This document shows, piece by piece, positions 34,005 to 43,550 of a DNA stretch of 64,000 bases. This DNA is from Timema cristinae (taxonomy: Eukaryota > Arthropoda > Insecta > Phasmatodea > Timematidae): contig JBCFYV010001001.1 of assembly GCA_039000515.1 (NCBI GenBank), positions 16,431,243 to 16,495,242 on the forward strand, given 5' to 3'. The position numbers and the translations under genes are program-made. Each line of letters starts with the position of its first letter. The first letter of the stretch is position 1. The notes below the pieces were generated by a model. That model was not told where the DNA came from. It ran no database searches and saw nothing but the letters and a program-made list of their open reading frames with translations.

Positions 34005-34255
34005 CTTCGGTGGTTGCGTGGTCTAATACACTACTCTCTCAGTAGACTAGACTGTCAATGATCGGGAGATCAAAGGTTCGAATCTCGTTCGGGTGTACTG
34101 AGGGTGTTTTTTTCCCAAATGTTTTTCAACTCTTCCTTTTTGCAAATGCTAGTACACTTCCTCTAAATATAAGCTTCCTGATCCCTAAAACCAGTAGGGT
34201 AGTTAGTATATAAGCGTATAACCTAAATGGGTAGTAAGAGGTTGTGTTAAAAAAA
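34005..34255 (+). repeat. SINE-B copy
   Basis: The head is GCTTCGGTGGTTGCGTGGTC, the B box AAGGTTCGAATCTCG, and the tail CTAAATGGGTAGTAAGAGG. Confidence 0.85.
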
Positions 34256-34385
34256 ATATAAATATATAAAAACATAATTTAAGTTTGTAGGTGTTATGAA
34301 TATACCCCAGTAAGATACAAACTTAGGTAAAGAGGAAGAATAGGAGTAAAAACCATTACTAATCATGGTTTATTGAGCTAAAGGT

Positions 34386-34700
34386 ATGGGGGGGCTGAGC
34401 ACCCAAAATATCCCCTCTGTATGGTCCTGACTCTTAACGCCCTCAAGGCCCAGAAAGTTCAGAAGCGCCATCGCGAGATAGCTAGTTGTTGCGCCAAGGG
34501 TCCCACCGCAGGCCAGTTGCCATGGCAACCGTCGAGGAGGTCTGTGGGACGGGTAATCAAACCTATTCATATTCTCCTAATGCTTTTCTCATTTACTCGG
34601 AGGAGCCTTTGCTAGAGTCGCACTATGGCGGGCGGGCGGAAGGAGACGGAGGCTTTTTAAAGACTCTACTTAATTCCGCTGCAAACCCAGGGGCTCTCAT
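34386..34700. promoter_or_regulatory. GC-rich low-repeat segment with a perfect X-box palindrome
   Basis: GTTGCCATGGCAAC at 34516-34529 is a 14-bp palindrome that fits the RFX X-box consensus. The surrounding 300 bases are unusually GC-rich for this window and match none of the repeat families here. No exon is supported. A GGGGG run follows at 34720-34740. Confidence 0.3.
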
Positions 34701-34721
34701 CTTTATACGGAGTAAAGACCG

Positions 34722-34866
34722 GGGGGGGGGGGGGGGGGAGGGCTGCTGCGCTTTAACAGGACCTGGAGAGAGGGAGGGTACAGTCGCGGGACCAAAATAC
34801 TGACAGGGGGTGGAGGGGAGGACTAGTAGACTATAAACACTGTGGGGGGGGGGGGGGGGGGGGGGG
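34722..34866. repeat. two long G runs
   Basis: Runs at about 34721-34738 and 34843-34866. The length of such runs is prone to sequencing error. Confidence 0.8.
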
Positions 34867-34924
34867 AAGGATTCCAGTACTTGAATAAATGTTTTTCCCA
34901 CTTAAATAGTTTTAATATTGGAAT

Positions 34925-35182
34925 CATCCGCTTCGGTGGCCGCATGGTCTAACGCGCAACTCTCGCAGTGGGCTAGTCGGGGAAAATCGAGGTTTGACTT
35001 TCAATCGAGTGTACTAAGGTTTTGTTTTTTTTTGTAAATGTTTATATTCTCCCTCTACGCAAATGTGAATAGGCTACACTTCCTATAAATATAGCTTTCC
35101 TAATCCATAAACCAATGGCATAATTTAGTACATAAACATATAACCCGAATGGGTAGTAGGAGGAAGCCATGCTAAAAAAAAT
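34925..35182 (+). repeat. SINE-B copy
   Basis: The head is GCTTCGGTGGCCGCATGGTC and the tail CCCGAATGGGTAGTAGGAGG. It is part of a run of SINEs from 34.0 to 35.8 kb. Confidence 0.85.
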
Positions 35183-35189
35183 TGGATCA

Positions 35190-35425
35190 GACGCTTTGGT
35201 GGTCGAATGGTATAAATTGTCACTCTCAAAATAAACTGGAGTGTAGATAAGGTGTTCTGAGAGTGTTTTTTTCCAAAATATTCTTCTACTCTTTCTTTCT
35301 GTCTACGCAAATGTGGATACACCTCATCTGAATTCAACGTTCCTTGTCCTTAACACATTAGGGTAATTAGTGAATATGTTTATAACCCGCACATGTAGTA
35401 AGACGCGGTGCTAAAAATAAATAAA
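35190..35425 (+). repeat. SINE-B copy, diverged head
   Basis: The head is GCTTTGGTGGTCGAATGGTA; the B box is lost. The tail is GTAGTAAGACGCGGTGCTAA. Confidence 0.8.
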
Positions 35426-35463
35426 TATTTCAGATGCCCACTGATATGGACCTCCAACTTGTA

Positions 35464-35467
<4 letters not shown>

Positions 35468-35494
<27 letters not shown>

Positions 35495-35762
35495 GCACCG
35501 CGTCTTACTACCCATTCGGGTTATACGCACTTACGCTAATGTGTAATGGTAGGGTGATTGTGAGATGAAATGAAGGACCTACAGTTTAACGTGGAATCCG
35601 AACCACGGTGGAGGCCTGGCATTCCCCACATTCACAAGATGTCTTGTCAGAGGTGAAGGAAGGGTTTGGTAATCAGATAAATCTGTGCCGGGACCGAGGA
35701 TTGAACCCCGGCCGCCAGCATAGAAGTCTGACACCTTACCCCTAGACCACCAGGTCACCCAT
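35468..35762 (-). repeat. SINE-A copy, full length, 13-bp TSD
   Basis: CAACTTGTAATTA flanks it at 35455-35467 and 35763-35775. The minus-strand head GGTGACCTGGTGGTCTAGGG, the B box GGTTCAATCC and the (TAA)n tail are all present. It is one of the cleanest copies. Confidence 0.95.
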
Positions 35763-35836
35763 CAACTTGTAATTAATTATCTTTTGGGATTTAAATCATT
35801 GACACTCAGATATGTCAGACAAGACTGTTTTATCAC

Positions 35837-35976
35837 CTGAGTGTAGTGATATTGCAGCCACTGCTTTGACACACTTGACCTTTACAGCTGGGATTACAAC
35901 CAGGGACACACAGACATTGATTAATATCTGTCATCGTCCTTTTAGTGAGCTCCGTCCAGTGTTGGCAGCACTGTTC
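35837..35976 (-). CDS. candidate orphan exon, cysteine-rich (140 nt)
   Basis: Read on the minus strand, a strong acceptor (CTTCTCTTGTTTTACAG, ending at 35977) is followed by a 140-nt stretch open in only one frame. It ends CAG before GTGATA at 35836-35831. The 46 residues begin EQCCQHWTELTKRTM, then CLCVPGCNPSCKGQVCQSSG, and end CNITTL. Eight cysteines in 46 residues suggest a secreted or extracellular domain if real. I do not recognise the family. If the donor is not used, TGA follows one codon later, so it could also be a last exon. The other two frames stop quickly. No partner exon was identified, so this may be chance, a pseudo-exon, or part of a gene mostly outside the window. Confidence 0.3.
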
Positions 35977-36149
35977 CTGTAAAACAAGAGAAGGGTGGTC
36001 TCCTCCAATCACAGTCACGCGCGCCAAGGAGAGGGAGGCCACACACACACTAATAATCAGGGGGAGGGGGGCGTCACACATCTGAAGGATATTCTTGAGA
36101 CAGTAAGATAAAACAAACACAGTATATACATTTTCTCCTTCCTTTATCA

Positions 36150-37360
36150 TCCATCTAAAGGGACGAACTGATTACACAAAACTAAAAATGGTCGTAAGGG
36201 TTTGCCGAGCTATTGGCACGCCTGTCCTTGACTCATGAAGAAAGGTTTTGCTGATCTCAACTAACTGACTTTGAGACGAATGCTGGTACAGTTCCTAGAG
36301 ACTCTTACTCCACATGACGTCTAATATCGTTTCAATTATTTATGGCATAATCAAGCTTTGGACATATTGGAAGTAGGTGCTCTTTCTCGGACTACACTAG
36401 TCGCTCCTTATTACTAAAAATGTATATATCTTATAAAATAGGGCCATAGTGTAGTCATCAATAATACTGCTACCTTTTAGGGAAGATGAAGCTGTGAGAA
36501 GTTTGGACCTCAAATATTTATAACTGGCCCATTTGTGTTGATATCGTATCAGAACTCTTGAGAACAAATCAGCCGATTCGCTCGATCTAGATTATCTCTT
36601 CAGGTAGCCATGTTGAGAGTTAAGGTGACACCAAAAACATACCCTTAGATAAGAGAGTAAAATCCAGGATCCCGTGTTTAGGTTTTATTTTTCATCCGTA
36701 ATGTGAATTAATCCCTGTGAAAGGCAGCATATCAATTATCAATCATAAAATCAACAATTTAATTCTTTATTCCATACTATAAAATATTAATACTATATAA
36801 AGCAGACTCGTATCTCTATTTAATTTTATATCTGTCCAACGAGACAAAAAAAAATTAGAATCAAATTTGGAACGCATGGTGAAAAATTTGAAGACCAGTG
36901 TTATAAATTCCTCATTGAAATTCTTGTTTTTATAGTCATTGGTGTGTGCCCTTTCTTGGGTTCCTCATGACAAAACAGCATCAAGTAGAACAGTATTGAG
37001 ATGTCCACAAATTATCCGAAATCTTATTTGGGGTCAGGATGCCTTCCGGGCCTTAAGAAAGCGTTAACGTTTAGTTTCCCATTAATATTTATTAAATTAG
37101 TTACGTTCTTTGGTGAAGTATGTATGTGTAGTTAAAACTATTTTCATATATTCTACCTATAAAAAGACCTGATAATTTTAAACAGTAATTACAAATTTAA
37201 AAAAAATGCCTAAGAATATGATCAAAAACTCGTAATAAATGCAAACAAGTAAATTAAACACGCACTTTACAAAATTGCAAACCAAAATATACATATGCAA
37301 TGAAAAGCCTTTAACAACTAAACTCTTGCTAACATCGATTTACAATGTACTCCAAAAGTA
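36150..37360. other. unassigned sequence, no gene seen
   Basis: Mixed composition, no repeat family and no exon that I can support. Confidence 0.5.
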
Positions 37361-37370
37361 TCAGCTACCC

Positions 37371-37630
37371 AATCCGCCTTGATGGCGTAGTTGGCTAACG
37401 CGCTAGTTTCGTGTTGAGCCAGACTTCCGAGGACGGGAAGATCGAGGTTCGAATCTCGGTCGGGTGAACTGGGGTTGTTTTTTTTTTCTAAATGGTTACC
37501 CACTCTCCCTCCACGCAAATGCGGGTTCACTCACTCTAAATTCAACCTTCTTGATTCCTAGTCCATTAGCGTAATTAGTACTTAAGCGTATAACCCAAAC
37601 GGGAAGTAAGACGTGGTACTAAAAAAAAAA
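37371..37630 (+). repeat. SINE-B copy, 8-bp TSD
   Basis: AGCTACCC flanks it at 37363-37370 and 37631-37638. The head is TTGATGGCGTAGTTGGCTAA, the B box GAGGTTCGAATCTCGG, and the tail AAACGGGAAGTAAGACG, with poly(A). Confidence 0.93.
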
Positions 37631-38029
37631 AGCTACCCCCTCCTAACACAGCCATCTACACCCTACAGATTAGTTGCAGTGTTTAACCATGGATGTATAT
37701 TTTACAACCAGATGATACAAAGTTAATGGCCTAAATTATCTTCTCATTTCTACAGATGATTGTTCCAAACCTTTATGAATCTATTAAGTATATATGGTAT
37801 TTAAAAATATTCTTATTCAACATGAATGCCTTAAAAATACTCAAAAACGCCCAAAAATTATTCGAAAATGACAAAAAAAACAATAAAATATAACAGAAAA
37901 TTCCCAAAATGACAAGAATTCCCATTAAATACCTATAAAATGTACATTTCTGTAGCAGGGAGGCTCATGAATAGAGGTTATGTATTTATGAGTATTGTCT
38001 ATGATGAACCAAAACAAAGATTACATCAA

Positions 38030-38216
38030 AATCCGGGTCATGATTATGATAAATATTCAAGAACTGTTGATAATACAATGTGTAGAAAATTAAACTAAAA
38101 TGTATCTTCTGAAAAAATATTTTATTTTGGCTCAATTTTTATTGTTGTCATAAAAAAACTGCAAAAAAAAAATACTGATCCTAAAACTTGTTCCTTCCCA
38201 CTCCATCTTAAATGAG
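38030..38216. repeat. palindromic MITE family, one end
   Basis: ATATTCAAGAACTGTTGATA, AAAATTAAACTAAAATGTAT, then TTCCCACTCCATCTTAA at the end, matching 31560-31737. Confidence 0.6.
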
Positions 38217-38384
38217 ATAATTTAGATCTTTAACGACCAGCATATCGGCCCTAGATCAAACGAATGAAAGATAAAAAAAATGAACCAACATTCATTCACA
38301 TTACACGTGTTAAAAAATTGGCTTTAGTCAAACCCTTGTTGAGATGAGGGGTTAATAAGTTACTCTGGTCCTGAGTGCTTTCAA

Positions 38385-38600
38385 CTGTCTTTATACAACA
38401 CACCCTCCCGCTAACCAGCCCTGTCCTTTGCTTTCTCCCTCTCTCTCCCACTCACATACACACCACCAACTCGCGCCGTGCGTCATAAAGTTAATCCTAC
38501 AAGAAAATTTGATGCGCCATTTTATGTCAAATAAGCTGCCATTGTGTCTCTGAAGATGATACCCTACCCTTTTACTACTTACCCGGCGCAAGGAAGTAGA
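38385..38600. promoter_or_regulatory. low-repeat segment, possible conserved non-coding element
   Basis: 38485-38560 carries TTTTATG and CCATTGT (homeodomain- and SOX-like words) and is unlike any repeat family here. The + strand is a CT/CA-rich stretch followed by this block. This is inference only. Confidence 0.2.
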
Positions 38601-38725
38601 AAATGGAATGACAGCCTATTTTTAAAATGTTACAGACATATTCAAAAACATCTTCCTTAAAACTGCGCCAATTCTGAGATGTGTTTTGGTTGAGTTTATC
38701 AATGTTAAGCACAGAATAATTACCT

Positions 38726-38959
38726 TAGAGTGGTGGTATTCAACCTGGGGTACGCGTACCTCCAAGGGTACGTGACGATATATTATGGGGTGCTTACTTA
38801 AAATTTAAAAATAAAATGTATGTATAACATAACTTGCATTATTCAACAACAACTTTGGGTGTAGAAAGTTAAAAAGAAATTATAACTGAGGATTCAAAGT
38901 TGAAGATAAATTATATCTGGAGGTACATGATAAAAATAAGGTTAAATACTACCACCCTA
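38726..38959. mobile_element. hAT-like MITE, about 234 bp
   Basis: The left end AGAGTGGTGGTATTCAACC and right end GGTTAAATACTACCACCCT are inverted. The inside has GGGGTACGCGTACC and GGGTACG, common in hAT MITEs. The target duplication is not clear. Confidence 0.65.
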
Positions 38960-39400
38960 AATAATAAAGGTCTTTGTCTCTCTGCATGTATGTACGAGTA
39001 AATAGTTATTAGTGGTTAAAATTATATTGTTTCAAAATTGGTTTTATGGGGGAAAATGAAAGGTTTATTTACCGCATTGGGATGAACTTTATTCTTTAAT
39101 TTACTGTTTTGTTCAATTTGTTACGTAAAATATAATAAGTAATTAGTGTAAGTCCCTGAAGCTTAAGAAACACCTGATACGTACTATATTTACGCAAATA
39201 AATTTCACCCCAAAAGCTAAATATTTATAAAATGTAAATAAAGTTTATTGAATGATAACTTTATACATACACGTAGATTTGAATTAAATGCAAGCACACA
39301 AAGCTATCTAATACCTAAGCTTGTACTTGTAAAACAAAATCAGGGCTGCAATTTAAAAAAAAACGTATGTAATTTATTTAAAAAATATTCACCGACTATA
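38960..39400. other. AT-rich sequence, nothing recognised
   Basis: No supported feature. Confidence 0.5.
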
Positions 39401-39411
39401 ATAATTCAGCA

Positions 39412-39676
39412 GGTGACCTGGCGGTCTAGGGGTAAGGTGTCAGACTTCTATGCTGGCGGCCGGGGTTCAATCCTCGGTCCCGGCAAAGATTTATCTGATT
39501 ACCAAACCCTTCCTTCACCTCTGACAAGACATCTTGTGAATGTGAGGAATGCCAGGCCTCCGCCGTGGTTCGGATTCCACGTTAAACTGTAGGTCCTTCA
39601 TTTCATCTCACAATCACCCTACCATTACACATTAGCGTAAGTGCGTATAACCCGAACGGGTAGTAAGACGCGGTGC

Positions 39677-39702
<26 letters not shown>
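39412..39702 (+). repeat. SINE-A copy, full length, 11-bp TSD
   Basis: ATAATTCAGCA flanks it at 39401-39411 and 39703-39713. The head is GGTGACCTGGCGGTCTAGGG, the B box GGGGTTCAATCCTCGG, and the tail CCCGAACGGGTAGTAAGACG with (TAA)n. The frame of 114 residues from 39248 runs into it and is not a gene. Confidence 0.95.
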
Positions 39703-39707
<5 letters not shown>

Positions 39708-40067
39708 TCAGCAAATATATTACGTGAACGTAATAAGCCTAATTTAATAGTGATTTCCCATTATGTTAAAACAAAACTAACTCAATCAATAATATTGTCA
39801 AAACGAATTTACTATCTTTTTGTTCTATTATAATTAAAGTCGACATTATTTATAAAAGCTCATCTCTAAAAGTTTTTTTTTTCGCACAAACAAAAGAAAC
39901 CGAATGAAATAAAGCAAAATAAACTTAGGGCGTGCTCAAGTAAAAGAAAACCAAGATGTCGCATCCAAGAGAGAGGTAATCAATCTCTTCCTTACCTTTT
40001 ATATCTCTTTCTGTTGCAATCCTCTTTGTAGTATACCCTGGATACGTTGAGAAGACTGTGGCGTGGA

Positions 40068-40200
40068 TTAGGAAGATCAACCACAGTCCAATGTTCATAG
40101 AAAGAACCTTATCTGACAGAAAATTACTAAATATACTTTCACGTATCCATACGTTTAATCATGATATCTGTAGTCCCATTTGATAGATAGTATAAATACC
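40068..40200 (+). repeat. dispersed family E copy
   Basis: CACAGTCCAATGTTCATAGA, GAACCTTATCTGACAG, TTTCACGTATCCATACG and GATAGATAGTATAAATACCA are in the family order. Confidence 0.65.
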
Positions 40201-40214
40201 ATTTAAATAAATAA

Positions 40215-40512
40215 AAAAACTCCCTGGTTTCAGCCCCCATACCAACCCAGAATCCATCATCTGTTGGCGAATATAGTGCCAACTTCTGTGGATATAGGGT
40301 GTCATGTGGTCAGCTCAACAAACTTTCCGGTCGTTAATCTCAGTTTTTTAGATAGGATCCGCTACTTTTACATTCAAGTAACTCCTCATTTGTCCTCACG
40401 AGGCTGAGTTGAACTCGTTCCAGACCCACAGCTTCGCAGAAAATTTCTGAAAGTGCCAGGGATTGAACCCAGCACCTGTGTATCTGTAGCCAAGAACCCT
40501 GAGCACTAGACA
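40215..40512 (-). repeat. SINE-D copy
   Basis: It shares CCATCATCTGTTGGCGAATA, AACTCCTCATTTGTCCTCAC and CAGGGATTGAACCCAGCACC (B box in reverse) with 22795-23100. Confidence 0.6.
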
Positions 40513-40544
40513 TAGAAACAGTCATTTAAACAACTCTAATAAAA

Positions 40545-41345
40545 AAAACTTATCCCTATCTATAGCTAGTTCTATCAAGTCCACCTCATTACACCCAGGT
40601 CTATCCTGTTATCCTCCCATCTACGCCTAGGTTTTCCCAATGGTCTGTTCCTATTGGGTTTGCCAGTCAATATATATAATAGTGTTCTATATTCTCCCAT
40701 TCGTGCTACAAGTCTTCCCCACCGTATCTACAAGACTTGGTTATCCTAACAATGTCTTGTGATTAATAAAAGGTATGTAATTAATAATTATGTAACCTCC
40801 TACACACCCCAGCCTCATCCCTTTTTTGACCAAACATCTTCCTAAAGCGCCTTGTTTTTAATCACCTCATCATGTAAGTTAAAACACCACGTTTCACACC
40901 CATAGAGAACAACCAGTTAAATGTTGTATTTTATATTCTTAGTTTTACATTCATTGACAGTAAGAGAGATGTCAACAACTTACTGACCGATTATTAGCAT
41001 GCATTTCCCGACTAAATTCTTTTCCTCATTTCCAATCTAATATAAGTTTAGTTATTCCTAGTTAAAATTGTTCCTAAATATTTAAACTAAAAGAAATATT
41101 GTTCGAAGTAATCTTAAATTATCGACCCCAATCTGTGTTCTCTGTGTGATCATATAATAACCTATTTGGTCTTTTCAGCGTTCACTTCCAAGACTATTTT
41201 CTTACTAGTCATTTATAAAATGTCTTCATTTCTTCAACAGATTCTTTACTACTGCCCAACAAAGCTAAATCATCTGCCTATCCTAATAACTGCATTGTAT
41301 TGCTTAGTGACAACCCTTCCTTACTCCCTTGCATCACCCTAATAC
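40545..41345 (-). pseudogene. LINE reverse-transcriptase remnant (family 2) with ADD motif
   Basis: The minus strand near 41225-41285 reads ADDLALLGSSKESVEEMKT, the RT catalytic ADD block and the following helix. Toward 40545 it continues into the tail region shared with 32440-32870. Stops and frameshifts are frequent, so it is dead. Confidence 0.8.
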
Positions 41346-41482
41346 ATTGACTATGATATAACATAAGTCAGTCAATGATATAGATTGGTCCAAATGGGTC
41401 ATTCTTTGGGGATTATAGCGGTGGGGGTGGGGGGTGGAACATGCCAAACGTCCTATGGCCAATACAAGTTTTTAAATGCAAA

Positions 41483-41743
41483 TACCTGCCTCGGTGGCGT
41501 AGTTGGCTAACGCGCCTGTCGTGTTGAACCGACTGCTGAGGATAGGGAGATCGAGGTTCGAATCTCGGTCGGGTGAGTCGGGGGTGGTTTTTCTTAAATG
41601 GTTTTCCACTCTCCCTCCATACAAAATGCGGGTTCACTTCCTCTAATTCAACCTTCCCAACTTCTAATCCATTAGCGTAATTAGTACTTAAAGCGTATAA
41701 ACCGAACGGGTAGTAAGACGCGGTGCAAAATAATAATAATAAT
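41483..41743 (+). repeat. SINE-B copy, 9-bp TSD
   Basis: AAATGCAAA flanks it at 41474-41482 and 41744-41752. The head is CCTCGGTGGCGTAGTTGGCT, the B box GAGGTTCGAATCTCGG, and the tail CCGAACGGGTAGTAAGACG with (ATA)n. Confidence 0.95.
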
Positions 41744-41747
41744 AAAT

Positions 41748-41797
41748 GCAAAAAACACTGACTTTAGCTTGCGTTTGCTTCCATCTCACCTTAATTC
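41748..41797. repeat. end piece of the palindromic TTAA MITE family
   Basis: AAAACACTGACTTTAGC then TTCCATCTCACCTTAA repeats the end of 31335-31736. Confidence 0.5.
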
Positions 41798-42288
41798 CGT
41801 CCACTCTCAAGTTAGCTAATACATATGACAAGTATTTTTCGTTTCTTACTTTCTTTTGATTTTGTTCCCTTTGTGGCTCCCTCCGATACTCCCATCCGCA
41901 GCCGAGTCTGTATTTTTCAACCCCCCTCCCTACACCCACCCAATCCACCCAGACTCACCCCATCGTACCGAACAGACAACATGGCTGACAAGAAGAAATT
42001 GCTTCTTCTCCATTTCATGGCTGACAGAAGAATCAACCGAGGAGACAGTTTTTTTCAGCAAAGTGTTTTTTTTTTTCATCCCCTCACCCTTCATTTATCT
42101 GCGTAGAAATGTCCCTTATATTCCCTTACTCCTTTAGGGGGTTGATTATCCTGAGATATTTGGATTAAAAATCTTAAACGGATTTACTTGTATGTTTTTT
42201 TGAGAGAAAAATATTTTAATTCTTTGGGTATTTTGGTATGAAATTTGATTACTTCTTATTTTTTCGAATTTTCATTTTCCCGCTAAAA

Positions 42289-42450
42289 CCGCATCTGTGG
42301 TCGCGTGGACTAGGGTGTTTGGTATGATTTGCTGGTGACAAAGAGGTCGGGGTTTTAATCCCAACCAAGTGTACTGATAGTGACCTTCACTATACGGTTT
42401 CCCACTTTCTCTACGCAAATGTCGATACAGTTCCTCTAACATGCCTTATT
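42289..42450 (+). repeat. SINE-B copy, 3'-truncated
   Basis: The head is CATCTGTGGTCGCGTGGACT, the B box GGGGTTTTAATCCCAACC, and the body ACGCAAATGTCGATACAG; the tail is absent. Confidence 0.7.
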
Positions 42451-42528
42451 AATTTATTATTATAAATATGTTTATAGATAATAAATCTTGATTTTATATA
42501 ATTATAATAAAACATTGGATGAGAGATC

Positions 42529-42668
42529 AAATACAGTCCATTTTCAAAGAAAGAACCTTATCTGAGAACTAGAAAAGTCAGTAAACCTACTTTGACGTAT
42601 TCATACGTCAAGTCATGTGATCTGCTGCCATCACTTTTGATAGTTATTATCAAACCTATAAAATAGTC
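42529..42668 (+). repeat. dispersed family E copy, near complete
   Basis: It contains ATACAGTCCATTTTCAAAGA, GAACCTTATCTGAGAACTAG, TGACGTATTCATACGTCAAG and CATCACTTTTGATAGTTATT in order. Confidence 0.7.
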
Positions 42669-42669
42669 C

Positions 42670-43540
42670 ATACATGGTGGATGGTGGATCGTCTGAAGTC
42701 AGTCCAAACAATGTTTGGAAGGAGGGCTATTGTGTATTCACCGTGTAGTTTTGGACTTTTGGAACTCTGGCTGGCATCGCTGAACTGAATACCAAACTTT
42801 ATGACCACGTCAGGAATAGAAACCTGAATTCTAAGACCAGTAGAAATATTATAATTATATGATATAATACATGTCTAAAATATATTAAACTAATTATATT
42901 ATAGTAGGTATAGGCACACATTATTATCAAGATTATTTTTGTCACCCTAAAGATATTATTTTAGAATACTTGTTATATTTATGAGTTAATAACACTCAAC
43001 ATATCATATTTTAATTAATATATTATAGTGTTCCTACACGATCGACTTAAAATGGCCGCGAGATCGACTGATCGATCGTAATCATCCAGTTGCTGACCCG
43101 TGGATTATCTAAAAGCAGACATTTATGATGAAGACATTTTAGACTCTTTTGTTGTTTGGTCTAGTAAAACATTTACGAAATAAAACAAAATTAACAAAAT
43201 TTTAAGGGTGGAAACGGAGCAATAGTTGGAATACACGAGGGTTAATAATATAAATATTTAAATCATATTTATAGAAAAATTGTTGGTATATTCATTAGAA
43301 ATATGACATCTGGTAGAAAAGTACTCATTCAAAGGTATTCAAAAAGGCCAATATTGTGAGAGTCCATGTTCTAATTTCGGAATAATGTAAAAGGGAACTC
43401 TTTTTTACCACCCCTTGATGTTTCCATGCGGGACTAACAACCAGAGACTCTCAGAGGTGATGGACCAGTCTGTGTTATTATAATAAGCTCCTGATTGTGG
43501 TGTAATGCGAACCACTGGTACCATACCTACAATCCAATTA
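42670..43540. other. AT-rich sequence, nothing firm
   Basis: A short GATCGA-rich palindromic patch lies at about 43040-43080. No gene is seen. Confidence 0.5.
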
Positions 43541-43550
43541 AGGTAATAAA

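Noticed and set aside
34623..34901. Minus-strand proline-rich frame of 92 residues
   Set aside because: The proline runs come from long G homopolymers on the + strand.
39248..39592. Plus-strand frame of 114 residues
   Set aside because: Its second half runs through a SINE-A and the first half has no domain or splice support.
41490..41580. tRNA-like sequences with A and B boxes at many places
   Set aside because: They are heads of dispersed SINEs with a common body, tail and target duplications; cloverleaf arms are degenerate.
41413..41751. Minus-strand frame of 112 residues
   Set aside because: It is mostly a SINE-B read backwards.
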